64,000 bases of DNA, taken from the NCBI RefSeq assembly GCF_051014445.1, contig NW_027488368.1, positions 25,456,001 to 25,520,000 on the forward strand, given 5' to 3'. The DNA comes from Colletes latitarsis (Eukaryota > Arthropoda > Insecta > Hymenoptera > Colletidae). Under the pieces are notes generated by a model, which did not search any database, was not told the origin of the DNA, and saw only the letters and a list, made by a program, of their open reading frames with translations. Shown one piece after another: positions 1-14,800 of the stretch. Numbering within the stretch: the stretch's first letter is position 1; each line of letters begins with the position of its first letter. The position numbers and the translations under genes were made by a program.

Positions 1-256
1 CATCAGGCTCATACTTTCGCGTTTTTCACATACTTGTTGAACAGATCCTGGGTTTTTTCTGGTTTGTATCACGTAGTAGTGTGGTGCCACACTGAAACAG
101 TCCATTAAACCTGGTTTGGATCAATATTTTAGAGGACAACGCATGTTAGGTCTAGGTTAGCCCTGGGATTTTCACTCATCAGACTCATACTTTCGCATTC
201 TTCTCATACTTGTTGAACTGATCCTGGGTTTTTTCTGGCTTGGATCACGTAGTAAT

Positions 257-266
257 GTGGTACCAC
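257..266. repeat. Example of the conserved 10-bp palindrome GTGGTACCAC
   Basis: A perfect self-complementary decamer sits mid-monomer, just after CACGTAGTAAT. It is kept in many monomers across the window. One monomer class replaces it with GAAGTACAAC and another with GTGGGACCAC. It could be a protein-binding site or only a class marker; the sequence alone does not decide. Confidence 0.6.
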
Positions 267-2437
267 ACTGAAACAGTCGATTAAACCTGGTTTCGATCAA
301 TATTTTAGAGGATAACGCAAGTTAAGTCTGGGATTGGTCTGGGATTTGACCTCATCAGACTCATACTTTCGCACACTTCACATACTCGTTGAACAGATCC
401 TGGGTTACTTTCTGGTTTGGAGCACATAGTAATGTGGTACCACACCGAAACAGTCGATTAAACCAGGTTTCGATCAATATTTTTGAGGATAACGCATGTT
501 AGGTCTAGGTTAGGCCTGGGATTTTCACTCATCAGACTCATACTTTCGCATTCTTCACATACTTGTGGAACGGATCCTGGGTTTTTTCTGGTTAGGATCA
601 CGTAGTAATGTGGGACCACACTGAAACAGTCAATTAAACCTGGTCTTGATAAATATTTTAGAGGATAACGCATGTTAGGTCTGGGTCAGGTCTAGAATTT
701 GCCCTCATCATGCTCATACTTTCGCATCTTTCTCATACATCATGGCTAGATCCTGGGCTATTTCAGGATTGTATCACGTAGTAATGTGGTACCACGCTGA
801 AACAGTCGATTAAACCTGGTTTCGATCAATATTTTAGAGGATAACGCAAGTTAAGTCTGGGATTGGTCTGGGATTTGACCTCATCAGACTCATACTTTCA
901 CACACTTCACATACTTGTTGAACAGATCATGGGTTTTTTCTGGTTTGGATCCCGTAGTAGTGTGGTACCACACTGAAACAGTCCATTAAATCTGGTTTCG
1001 CTCAATATTTTAGAGGATAACGCATGTTAGGTCTAGGTCAGGCCTGGGATTTTCATTCATCAGACTCATACTTTCGCATTCTTCACATACTTGTTGAACG
1101 GATGCCGGGTTTTTTCTGGTTTGGATCACGTAGTAATGTGGGTCCACACTGAAACAATCAATTAAACCTGGTCTTGATAAATATTTTAGAGGATAACGCA
1201 TGTTAGGTCTGGGATAGGTATGGGATTTGCCCTCATCAGACTCATACTTTCGCACACTTCACATACTCGTTGAACAGATCCTGGGTTATTTTCTGATTTG
1301 GATCACGTAGTAATGTGGTACCACACTGAAACAGTCGATTAAACCAGGTTTCGTACAATATTTTAGAGGATAACGCATGTTAGGTCTAGGTTAGGCCTGG
1401 GATTTTCACTCATCAGACTCATACTTTCGCATTCTTCACATACTTGTTGAACGGATGCTGGGTTTTTTCTGGTTTGGATCACGTTGTAATGTGGGACCAC
1501 ACTGAAACAATCAATTAAACCTGGTCTTGATAAATATTTTAGAGGATAACGCATGTTAGGCTTGGGTTAGGTCTAGGATTTGCCCTCAGCAGGCTCATAC
1601 TTTCGCATATCTCTCATACTTCATGGCTAGATCCTGGGCTATTTCTGGATTGTATCACGTAGTAATGTGGTACCACGCTGAAACAGTCAATTAAACCTGG
1701 TTTCGATCAATATTTTAGAGGATAACGCAAGTTAGGTCTGGCATAGGTCTGGGATTCGCCCTCATCAGGCTCATTCTTTCGCATTTTTCACATACTTGTA
1801 GAACAGATCCTGGGTTTTTTCTGGTTTGTATCACGTAGTAGTGTGGTACCACACTCAAGACAGTCCTTTAAACCTGGTTTGGATGAATATTTTAGAGGAT
1901 AACGCATGTAAGGTCTAGGTTAGCCCTGGGATTTCCACTCATCAGACTCATACTTTCGCAATCTTCTCATACTTGTTGATCTGATCCTGGGTTTTTTCTG
2001 GTTTGGATCACGTAGTAATGTGGTACCACACTGAAACAGACGATTAAACCTGGTTTCGATCAATATCTTAGAGGATAACGCAAGTTAAGTCTGGGAATGG
2101 TCTGGGATTTGACCTCATCAGACTCATACCTTCGCACACTTCACATACTCGTTGAACAGATCCTGGGTTATTTTCTGGTTTGGATCACATAGCAATGTGG
2201 TACCACACTGAAACAGTCGATTAAACCAGGTTTCGATCAATATTTTAGAGGATAACGCATGTTAGGTCTAGGTTAGGCCTGGGATTTTCACTCACCAGAC
2301 TCATACTTTCGCATTCTTCACATACTTGTTGAACGGATCCTGGGTTTTTTCTGGTTTGGATCACGTAGTAATGTGGGACCACACTGAAACAGGCAATTAA
2401 ACCTGGTTTCGATCAATATTGTAGAGAATAATTCATG

Positions 2438-2459
2438 TTAGGTCTAGGTTAGGTCTGGG
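2438..2459 (+). repeat. Example of the telomere-like 11-mer pair in each monomer
   Basis: TTAGGTCTAGG (2438-2448) is followed directly by TTAGGTCTGGG (2449-2459). Another clear pair, TTAGGTCTGGG twice, is at 12481-12502. Nearly every monomer carries this pair with small changes, such as TTAGGTTTGGG, or GATAGGTCTGGG for the second copy. The words begin with the insect telomere pentamer TTAGG. That they derive from a telomere repeat is inference. Confidence 0.75.
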
Positions 2460-5400
2460 ATTTGCTCTCATCAGGCTCATTCTTTCGCATATTTCTCATA
2501 CATGTTGAACAGATCCTGGGTTTTTTCTGGTTTGGATCACGTAGTAATGTGGGACCACACTGAAACAATCAATTAAACCTGGTTTCCATCAATATTTTAG
2601 ATGACAACGCAAGTTAGGTCTGGGATAGGTCTGGGATTTGCCCTCATCAGGCTCATACTTTCGCGTTTTTCACATACTTGTTGAACAGATCCTGGGTTTT
2701 TTCTGGTTTGGATCCCGTAGTAGTGTGGTACCACACTGAAACAGTCCATTAAACCTGGTTTGGATCAATTGTTTAGAGGATAACTCATGTTAGGTCTAGG
2801 TTAGCCCTGGGATTTTCACTCATCAGACTCATACTTTCGCATTCTTCTCATACTTGTTGAACTAATCCTGGGTTTTTTCTGGTTTGGATCACGCAGTAAT
2901 GTGGTACCACACTGAAACAGTCGATTAAACTTGGTTTCGATCAATATCTTAGAGGATAACGCAAGTTTAGTCTGGGATTGGTCTGGGATTTGACCTCATC
3001 AGACTCATACTTTCGCACACTTCACATACTCGTTGAACAGATCCTGGGTTATTTTCTGGTTTGGATCACATAGTAATGTGGTACCACACTGAAACAGTCG
3101 ATTAAACCTGGTTTCGATCAATATTTTAGAGAATAATTCATGTTAGGTCTAGGTTAGGTCTGGGATTTGCTCTCATCAGGCGCGTTCTTTCGCATATTTC
3201 TCATACTTGATGGCTAGATCCTGGGCTTTTTCTGGATTGCATCACGTAGTAATGAAGTACAACACTGAAACTGTCAATTAAACCTGGTTTCCATCAATAT
3301 CTTAGAGGACAACGCAAGTTAGGTCTGGGATAGGTCTGGGATTTGACCTCATCAGACTCATACTTTCGCACACTTCACATACTCGTTGAACAGATCCTGG
3401 GTTATTTTCTGGTTTGGATCACATAGTAATGTGGTACCACACTGAAACAGTCGATTAAACCTGGTTTCGATCAATATTTTAGAGAATAATTCATGTTAGG
3501 TCTAGGTTAGGTCTGGGATTTGCTCTCATCAGGCTCATTCTTTCGCATATTTCTCATACTTGATGGCTAGATCCTGGGCTGTTTCTGGATTGTATGACGT
3601 AGTAATGTGGTACCACGCTGAAACAGCGAATTAAACCTGGTTTCGATCAATATTTTAGAGGATAACGCAAGTTAGGTCTGGCATATGTCTGGGATTTGCC
3701 CTCATCAGGGTCATACTTTCGCAGTTTTAACATACATGTTGACCTGATCGACGGTTTTTTCTGCTTTGGATCACGTAGTAAAGTGGTACCACACTGAAAC
3801 ATTCAATTAAACCTGGTCTTGATAAATATTTTAGAGGATAACGCATGTTAGGTTTGGGTTAGGTCTAGGATTTGCCCTCATCAGGCTCATACTTTCGCAT
3901 ATTTCTCATACTTCATGGCTAGATCCTGGGCTGTTTCTGGATTGTATCACGTAGTAATGTGGTACAACGCTGAAACAGTCAATTAAACCTGGTTTCGATC
4001 AATATTTTAGAGGATAACGCAAGTTAGGTCTGGCATAGGTCTGGGATTCGCCCTCATCAGGCTCATACTTTCGCGTTTTTCACATACTTGTTGAACAGAT
4101 CCTGGGTTTTTTCTGTTTTGTATCACGTAGTAGTGTGGTGCCACACTGAAACAGTCCATTAAACCTGGTTTGGATCAATATTTTAGAGGACAACGCATGT
4201 TAGGTCTAGGTTAGCCCTGGGATTTTCACTCATCAGACTCATACTTTCGCATTCTTCTCATACTTGTTGAACTGATCCTGGGTTTTTTCTGGCTTGGATC
4301 ACGTAGTAATGTGGTACCACACTGAAACAGTCAATTAAACCTGGTTTCGATCAATATTGTAGAGAATAATTCATGTTAGGTCTAGGTTAGGTCTGGGATT
4401 TGCTCTCATCAGGCTCATTCTTTCGCATATTTCTCATACATGTTGAACAGATCCTGGGTTTTTTCTGGTTTGGATCACGTAGTAATGTGGGACCACACTG
4501 AAACAATCAATTAAACCTGGTTTCCATCAATATTTTAGATGACAACGCAAGCTAGGTCTGGGATAGGTCTGGGATTTGCCCTCATCAGGCTCATACTTTC
4601 GCGTTTATCACATACTTGTTGAACAGATCCTGGGTTTTTTCTGGTTTGGATCCCGTAGTAGTGTGGTACCACAGTAAAACAGTCAATTAAACCTGGTTTC
4701 GATCAATATTTTAGAGGATATCGCAAGTTAGGTCTGGGATAGTTCTGGGATTTGCCCTCATCAGACTCATACTTTCGCACACTTGACATACTCGTTGATC
4801 AGATCCTGGGTTTTTTTCTGGTTTGGATCACGTAGTAATGTGGTACCACACTGAAACATTCAATGAAACCAGGTCTGGATAAATATTTTAGAGGATAACG
4901 CAAGCTGGGTCTGGGATAGGTCTGGGATTAGCCCTCATCAGACTCATACTTTCGCTTTCTTCACATACTCGTTGAACAGATCCTGTGTTATTTTCTGGTT
5001 TGGATCACATAGTAATGTGGTGCCACACTGAAACAGTCGATTAAACCAGGTTTCGATCAATATTTTTGAGGATAACGCAAGTTAGGTCTGGGGTAGGTCT
5101 GGGATTAGCCCTCATCAGACTCATACTTTCGCACACTTCACATATTCGTTGAACAGATCCTGGGTTTTTTTCTGGTTTGGATCACGTAGTAATGTGGTAA
5201 CACACTGAAACAGTTCATTAAACCTGGTCTTGATAAATATTTTAGATGACAACGCAAGTTAGGTCTGGGATAGGTCTGGGATTTGCCCTCATCAGGCTCA
5301 TACTTTCGCGTCTTTCACATACTTGTTGAACAGATCCTGGGTTTTTTCTGGTTTGGATCACGTAGTAGTGTGGTACCACACTGAAACAGTCCAATAAACC

Positions 5401-8400
5401 TGGTTTGGATCAATATTTTAGAGGATAACGCATGTTAGGTCTAGGTTAGGTCTGGGATTTTCACTCATCAGACTCATACTTTCGCATTCTTCACATACTT
5501 GTTGAACGGATCCTGGGATTTTTTCTGGTTTGGATCACGTAGTAGTGTGGTACCACACTGAAACAGTCCATTAAACCTGGTTTGGATCAATATTTTAGAG
5601 GACAACGTATGTTAGGTCTGGGTTAGGTCTGGGATTATCCCTCATCAGACTCATACTTTCGCAGTTTTAACATGCATGTTGACCTGATCGAGGGTTTTTT
5701 CTGCCTTGGATCACGTAGTAATGAAGTGCAACACTGAAACAGTCAATTAAACCTGGTTTCCATCAATAGTTTAGAGGACAACGCATGTTAGGTCTAGGTT
5801 AGGCCTGGGATTTGCCCACATCAGGGTCATACTTTCGCAGTTTTAACATACATGTTGACCTGATCGAGGGTTTTTTCTGCTTTGGATCACGCAGTAAAGT
5901 GGTACCACACTGAAAAGTCCATTAAACCTGGTTTGGATCAATATTTTTGAGGATAACGCATGATAGGTCTAGGTTAGCCCTGGGATTTTCACTCATCAGA
6001 CTCATACTTTCGCATTCTTCACATACTTGTTGAACAGATGCAGGGTTTTTTCTGGTTTGGTTCACGTAGTAATGTGGTACCACACTGAAACTGTCGATTA
6101 AACCTGGTTTCGATTAATATTTTAGAGGATAACGCATGTTAGGTCTAGGTTAGGCCTGGGATTTTCACTCATCAGACTCATACTTTCGCATTCTTCACAT
6201 ACTTGTTGTACGGATCCTGGGTTTTTACTGGTTTGGATCACGTAGAAATGTGGTACCACACAGAAACATTCAATTAAACCTGGTTTCGTTCAATATTTTA
6301 GAGGATAACGCAAGTTAGGTCTGGGATAGGTCTGGGAATTGCCCTCGTCAGGCTCATACTTTCGCGTTTTTCACATACTTGTTTAACAGATCCTGGGGTT
6401 CTCCGGTTTGGGTCACGTAGTACTGTGGTACCACACTGAAACAGTCGATTAAACCTGGTTTCGATCAATATTTTTGAGGATAACGCATGTTAGGTCTAGG
6501 TTAGCCCTGGGATTTTCACTCATCAGACTCATACTTTCGCATTCTTCACATACTTGTTGAACGGAGCCTGGGTTTTTCCTGGTTTGGATCACGTAGTAAT
6601 GTGGTACCACGCTGAAACAGTCAATTAAACCTGGTTTCGTTCAATATTTTAGAGGATAACGCATGTTAGGTCTAGGTTAGGCCGGGGATTTTCACTCAGC
6701 AGACTCGTACTTTCGCACTCTTCACATACTTGTTGAACGGATCCTGGGTATTTACTGGTTTGGATCTCATAGTAATGTGGTACCACACTGAAACATTCAA
6801 TTAAACCTGGTCTTGATAAATATTTTAGAGGATAACGCATGTTAGGTCTGGGTTAGGTCTAGGATTTGCCCCCATCAGGCTAATACTTTCGCATATTTCT
6901 CATACTTCATGGCTGGATCCTGGGCTATTTCTGGCTTGGATCACGTAGTAATGTGGTACCACACTGAAACAGTCAATTAAACCTGGTTTTGATCAATATT
7001 TTAGAGAATAATTCATGTCAGGTCTAGGTTAGGTCTGGGATTTGCTCTCATCAGGCTCATTCTTTCGCATATTTCTCATACTTGATGGCTAGATCCTGGG
7101 CTTTTTCCGGATTGCATCACGTAGTAATGAAGTACAACACTGAAACAGTCAATTCAACATGGTTTCCATCAATATTTTAGAGGACAACGCATGTTAGGTC
7201 TAGGTTAGGCCTGGGATTTGCCCTCATCAGGGTCATACTTTCGCAGTTTTAACATACATGTTGACGTGATCGAGGGTTTTTTCTGCTTTGGATCACGTAG
7301 TAAAGTGGTACCACACTGAAACAGTCCATTAAACCTGGTTGGGATCAATATTTTAGAGGATAACGCATGTTAGGTCTAGGTTAGCCCTGGGATTTTCACT
7401 CATCAGACTCATACTTTCGCATTCTTCACATACTTGTTGAACGGATCCTGGGTTTTTTCTGGTTTGGTTCACGTAGTAATGTGGTACCACACTGGAACAT
7501 TCTATTAAACCTGGTCTTGGTAAATATTTTAGAGGATAACGCATGTTAGGTTTGGTTTAGGTCTAGGATTTGCCCTCATCAGGCTCATACTTTCGCATAT
7601 TTCTCATACTTCATGGCTAGATCCTGGGCTGTTTCTGGATTGTATCACGTAGTAATGTGGTACCACGCTGAAACAGTCAATTAAACCTGGTTTCGTTCAA
7701 TATTTTAGAGGATAACGCAAGTTAGGTCTGGGATAGGTCTGGGATTTGCCCTCATCAGGCTCATACTTTCGCGTTTTTCACATACTTGTTGAACGGATCC
7801 TGGGTTTTTTCTGGTTTGGATCACGTAGTAGTGTGGTACCACACTGAAACAGACCATTAAACCAGGTTTCGATCAATATCTTTGAGGATAACGCATGTTA
7901 GGTCTGGGATAGGTCTGGGATTTGCCCTCATCAGACTCATACTTTCGCACACTTCACATACTCGTTGAACAGATCCTGTGTTATTTTCTGGTTTGGATCA
8001 CATAGTAATGTGGTACCACACTGAAACAGTCGATTAAACCAGGTTGCGATCAATATTTTTGAGGATAACGCATGTTAGGTCTGGGATAGGTCTGGGAATT
8101 GCCCTCATCAGACTCATACTTTCGCACACTTCACATACTCGTTGAACAGATCCTGTGTTATTTTCTGGTTTGGATCACATAGTAATGTGGTACCACACTG
8201 AAACAGTCGGTTAAACCAGGTTGCGATCAATATTTTTGAGGATAACGCATGTTAGGTCTAGGTTAGGCCTGGGATTTTCACTCATCAGACTCATACTTTC
8301 GCAATCTTCACATACTTGTTGAACGGATCCTGGGTTTTTTCTGGTTTGGATTACGTATTAATGTGGGACCACACTGAAACAATCAAATAAACCTGGTCTT

Positions 8401-11400
8401 GATAAATATTTTAGAGGGTAACGCATGTTTGGTCTGCGTTAGGTCCAGGATTTGCCCTCGTCAGGCTCATACTTCCGCATACTTCTCATACTTCATGGCT
8501 AGATCCTGGGCTATTTCTGGATTGGATCACGTAGTAATGTGATACCACACTGAAACAGTCGATTAAACCAGGTTTCGATCAATATTTTTGAGGATAACGC
8601 AAGTTAGGTCTGGGATAGGTCTGGGATTCGCCCTCATCGGGCTCATACTTTCGCGTTTTTCACATACTTGTTGAACTGATCCTGGGTTTTTACTGGTTCC
8701 GATCACGTAGTAATGTGCGACCACACTGAATCAGTCAATTAAACCTGGCTTCGATCAATATTTTAGTAAATAATTCATGTTTGGTCTAGGTCAGGTCTGG
8801 GATTTGCTCTCATCAGGCTCATTCTTTCGCATATTTCTCATACTTGATGGCTAGATCCTGGGCTTTTTCTGGATTGCATCACGTAGTAATGAAGTACAAC
8901 ACTGAAACAGTCAATTAAACCTGATTTCCATCAATATCTTAGAGGACAACGCAAGTTAGGTCTGGGATAGGTCTGGGATTTGCCCTCATCAGGGTCATAC
9001 TTTCGCAGTTCTCACATACATGTTGACCTGATCGAGTGTTTTTTCTGCTTTGGATCACGTTGTAAAGTGGTACCACACTGAAACAGTCCATTAAACCTGG
9101 TTTGGATCAATATTTTAGAGGATAACGCATGTTAGGTCTAGGTTAGGTCTGGGATTTTCACTCATCAGACTCATACTTTCGCATTCATCACATACTTGTT
9201 GAACGGATCCTGGTTTTTTTTCTGGTTTGGATCACGTAGTAATGTGGGACCACACCGAAACAATCGATTAAACCTGCTCTTGATAAATATTTTAGAGGAT
9301 AACGCATGTCAGGTCTGGGATAGGTCTGGGATTTGACCTCATCAGGGTCATACTTTCGCAGTTTTAACATGCATGTTGACCTCATCGAGGGTTTCTTCTG
9401 CTTTGGATCACGTAGTAAAGTGGTACCACAACTAAAACAGTCAATTAAACCTGGTTTCGATCATTATTTTAGAGGATAACGCAAGTTAGGTCTGGGATAG
9501 GTCTGGGATTAGCCCTCATCAGGCTCATACTTTCGCATTCTTCACATACTTGTTGAACGGATCCTGGGTTTTTTCAGGTTTGGAACACGTAGTAATGTGG
9601 GACCACACTGAAACAGTCGATTAAACCTGGTTTCGATCAATATTTTAGAGGATAACGCAAGTTTGGTCTGGGATAGGTCTGGGATTTGCCCTCATCAGGC
9701 TCATACTTTCGCGTTTTTCACATACTTGTCGAACAGATCCTGGGTTTTTTCTGGTTTGGGTCACGTAGTAATGTGGTACCACACTGAAACAGTCGATTAA
9801 ACCTGGTTTGGACCAATATTTTAGAGGATAACGCATGTTAGGTCTGGGATAGGTCTGGGATTTGCCCTCATCAGACTCATACTTTCGCACACTTCACATA
9901 CTCGTTGAACAGATCCTGGGTTATTTTCTGGTTTGGATCACATAGTAATGTGGTACGAAACTGAAACAGTCGATTAAACCAGGTTTCGATCAATATTTTT
10001 GAGGATAACGCATGTTAGGTCTAGGTTAGGCCTGGGATTTTCACTCATCAGACTCATACTTTCGTATTCTTCACATACTTGTTGAACGGATCCTGGGTTT
10101 TTTCTGGTTTGGATTACGTAGTAATGAGGGACCACACTGAAACAATCAAATTAACCTGGTCTTGATAAATATTTTAGAGGATAACGCATGTTAGGTCTGC
10201 GTTAGGTCTAGGATTTGCCCTCGTCAGGCTCATACGTTCGCATATTTCTCATACTTCATGGCTAGATCCTGGGCTTTTTCTGGATTGCATCACGTAGTAA
10301 TGTGGTACCACGCTGAAACAGTCAGTTAAACCTGGTTTCGATCAATATTTTAGAGGATAACGCAAGTTAGGTACTAGGTTAGCCCTGGGATTTGCCCTCA
10401 TCAGGGTCATACTTTCGCAGTTTTAACATGCATGTTGACCTGATCGGGGGTTTTTTCAACTTTGGATCACGTAATAAAGTGGTGCCGCAACTAAAACAGT
10501 CAATTAAACCTGGTTTCGATCATTATTTTAGAGGATAACGCAAGTTAGGTCTGGGATAGGTCTGGGATTAGCCCTCGTCAGACTCATACTTTCGCGTTTT
10601 TCACATACTTGTTGAACAGATCCTGGGTTTTTTCTGCTTTGGGTCACGTAGTAATGTGGTACCACACTGAAACAGTCGATTAAACCAGGTTTCGATCAAT
10701 ATTTTTGAGGATAACGCATGTTAGGTCTAGGTTAGGCCTGGGATTTTCACGCATCAGTCTCACACTTTCGCATTCTTCACATACTTGTTGAACGGATCCT
10801 GGGTTTTTTCTGGTTTGGATCACGTAGTAATGTGGAACCACACTGAAACAGTCGATTAAAGCTGGTCTTGATAAATATTTTAGAGGACAACGCATGTTAG
10901 GTCTGGGTTAGGTCTGGGATTTGACCTCATCAGGGTCATACTTTCGCATATTTCTGATACTTGTTGAACGGATCCTGTGTTTTTATTGGTTTGGATGACG
11001 TAGTAATGTGGTACCACACTGAAACAGTCAATTGAACCTGGTTTCGATCAATATTTTAGAGAATAATTCATGTTAGGTCTAGGTTAGGTCTGGGATTTGC
11101 TCTCATCAGGCTCATTCTTTCGCATATTTCTCATACTTGATGTCTAGATCCTGGGCTTTTTCTGGATTGCATCACGTAGTAATGAAGTACAACACTGAAA
11201 GAGTCAATTAAACCTGGTTTCCATCAATATTTTACAGGACAACGCATGCTAGGTCTAGTTAAGGCCTGGGATTTGCCTACATCAGGGTCATACTTTCGCA
11301 GTTTTAACATACATGTTGACCTGATCGAGGGTTTTTTCCGCTTTGGATCACGTAGTAAAGTGGTACCACACTGAAGCAGTCCATTAAACCCGGTTTGGAT

Positions 11401-11836
11401 CAATATTTTAGAGGATAACGCATGTTAGGTTTGGGTTAGGTCTAGGATTTGCCCTCATCATGCTCATACTTTCGCATATTTCTCATACTTCATGGCAAGA
11501 TCCTGGGCTTTTTCTGGATTGCATCACGTAGTAATGAAGTACAACACTGAAACAGTCAATTAAACCTGGTTTCCATTAATATTTTAGAGGACAACGCATG
11601 TTAGGTCTAGGTTAGGCCTGGGATTTGCCCTCATCAGGGTCATACTTTCGCAGTTTTAACATACATGTTGACCTGATCGAGGGTTTTTTCCGCTTTGGAT
11701 CACGTAGTAAAGTGGTACCACACTGAAGCAGTCCATTAAACCCGGTTTGGATCAATATTTTAGAGGATAACGCATGTTAGGTTTGGGTTAGGTCTAGGAT
11801 TTGCCCTCATCAGGCTCATACTTTCGCATATTTCTC

Positions 11837-14800
11837 ATACTTCATGGCTAGATCCTGGGCTTTTTCTGGATTGTATCACGTAGTAATGTGGTACCACGCT
11901 GAAACAGTCAATTAAACCTGGTTTCGATCAATATTTTAGAGGATAACGCAAGTTAGGTCTGGGATAGGTCTGGGATTCGCCCTCATCAGGCTCATACTTT
12001 CGCGTTTTTCACATACTTGTTGAACTGATCCTGGGCTTTTTCTGGATTGCATCACGCAGTAATGAAGTACAACACTGAAACAGTCAATTAAACCTGGTTT
12101 CCATCAATATCTTAGAGGACAACGCAAGTTAGGTCTGGCATAGGTCTGGGATTTGCCCTCATCAGACTCATACGTTCGCGTTTTTCACATACTTGTTGAA
12201 CGGATCCTGGGTTTTTTCTGCTTTGGGCCACGTAGTAATGTGGTACCACACTGAAACAGTCGATTAAACCAGGTTTCGATCAATATTTTTGAGGATAACG
12301 CATGTTAGGTCTAGGTTAGGCCTGGGATTTTCACGCATCAGACTCACACTTTCGCATTCTTCACATACTTGTTGAACGGATCCTGGGTTTTTTCTGGTTT
12401 GGATCACGTAGTAATGTGGAACCACACTGAAACAGTCGATTAAAGGTGGTCTTGATAAATATTTTAGAGGACAACGCATGTTAGGTCTGGGTTAGGTCTG
12501 GGATTTGACCTCATCACGGTCATACTTTCGCATATTTCTGATACTTCATGGCTAGATCCTGGGCTTTTTCTGGATTGTATCACGTAGTAATGTGGTACCA
12601 CGCTGAAACAGTCAGTTAAACCTGGTTTCGATCAATATTTTAGAGGATAACGCAAGTTAGGTACTAGGTTAGCCCTGGGATTTGCCCTCATCAGGGTCAT
12701 ACTTTCGCAGTTTTAACATGCATGTTGACCTGATCGGGGGTTTTTTCAACTTTGGATCACGTAATAAAGCGGTGCCGCAACTACAACAGTCAATTAAACC
12801 TGGTTTCGATCATTATTTTAGAGGATAACGCAAGTTAGGTCTGGGATAGGTCTGGGATTAGCCCTCGTCAGACTCATACTTTCGCACACTTCACATACTC
12901 GTTTACAAGATCCTGGGTTTTTTTCTGGTTTGGATCACGTAGTAATGTGGTACCACACTGAAACAGTCGATTAAACCTGGTTTCGATCAATATTTTAGAG
13001 GATAACGAAAGTTATGTCTAGTTTAGGCCTGGGATTTGCCCTCATCAGACTCATACTTTCGCATACTTCACATACTTGTTGAACAGATCCCGGGTTTTTT
13101 TCTGGTTTGGATCACGTAGTAATGTGGTACCACACTGAAACAGTCGATTAAACCTGGTTTCGATCAATATTTTTGAGGATAACGCATGTTAGGTCTAGGT
13201 TAGGCCGAGGATTTTCACTCATCAGACTCATACTTTCGCATTCTTCACATACTTGTTGAACGGATCCTGTGTTTTTATTGGTTTGGATCACGTAGTAATG
13301 TGGTACCACACTGAAACAGTCAATTGAACCTGGTTTCGATCAATATTTTAGAGAATAATTCATGTTAGGTCTAGGTTAGGTCTGGGATTTGCTCTCATCA
13401 GGCTCATTCTTTCGCATATTTCTCATACTTGATGTCTAGATCCTGGGCTTTTTCTGGATTGCATCACGTAGTAATGAAGTACAACACTGAAAGAGTCAAT
13501 TAATCCTGGTTTCCATCAATATTTTACAGGACAACGCATGCTAGGTCTAGTTAAGGCCTGGGATTTGCCTACATCAGGGTCATACTTTCGCGGTTTTAAC
13601 ATACATGTTGACCTGATCGAGGGTTTTTTCCGCTTTGGATCACGTAGTAAAGTGGTACCACACTGAAGCAGTCCATTAAACCCGGTTTGGATCAATATTT
13701 TAGAGGATAACGCATGTTAGGTTTGGGTTAGGTCTAGGATTTGCCCTCATCATGCTCATACTTTCGCATATTTCTCATACTTCATGGCTAGATCCTGGGC
13801 TTTTTCTGGATTGCATCACGTAGTAATGAAGTACGACACTGAAACAGTCAATTAAACCTGGTTTCCATTAATATTTTAGAGGACAACGCATGTTAGGTCT
13901 AGGTTAGGCCTGGGATTTGCCCTCATCAGGGTCATACTTTCGCAGTTTTAACATACATGTTGACCTGATCGAGGGTTTTTTCCGCTTTGGATCACGTAGT
14001 AAAGTGGTACCACACTGAAGCAGTCCATTAAACCCGGTTTGGATCAATATTTTAGAGGATAACGCATGTTAGGTTTGGGTTAGGTCTAGGATTTGCCCTC
14101 ATCAGGCTCATACTTTCGCATATTTCTCATACTTCATGGCTAGATCCTGGGCTTTTTCTGGATTGTATCACGTAGTAATGTGGTACCACGCTGAAACAGT
14201 CAATTAAACCTGGTTTCGATCAATATTTTAGAGGATAACGCAAGTTAGGTCTGGGATAGGTCTGGGATTCGCCCTCATCAGGCTCATACTTTCGCGTTTT
14301 TCACATACTTGTTGAACTGATCCTGGGCTTTTTCTGGATTGCATCACGCAGTAATGAAGTACAACACTGAAACAGTCAATTAAACCTGGTTTCCATCAAT
14401 ATCTTAGAGGACAACGCAAGTTAGGTCTGGCATAGGTCTGGGATTTGCCCTCATCAGACTCATACGTTCGCGTTTTTCACATACTTGTTGAACGGATCCT
14501 GGGTTTTTTCTGGTTTGGATCACGTAGTAATGTGGTACCACACTGAAACAGTCGATTAAACCTGGTTTTGATCAATATTTTAGAGGATAACGCATGTTAG
14601 GTTTGGGTTAGGTCTAGGATTTGCCCTCATCAGGCTCATACTTTCGCATATTTCTCATACTTCATGGCTAGATCCTGGGCTATTTCTGGATTGGATCACG
14701 TAGTAATGTGGTACCACACCGAAACAGTCAATTAAACCTGGTTTCGATCAATATTTTAGAGGACAATGCAAGATAGGTCTGGGATAGGTCTGGGATTTGC

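Larger units (their letters stand above)
1..11836 (+). repeat. Diverged, mosaic part of the satellite without long higher-order units
   Basis: Neighbouring monomers differ at many positions, and no multi-kilobase copy is evident. Short copied segments are visible: 1-270 reappears at about 4055-4324 with one mismatch seen, and about 2401-2700 reappears about 1937 bp downstream (11 monomers). At about 11274-11810 a two-monomer unit of about 352 bp is repeated. This looks like shuffling by small unequal exchanges or gene conversion, and an older state than the blocks that follow. Confidence 0.7.
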
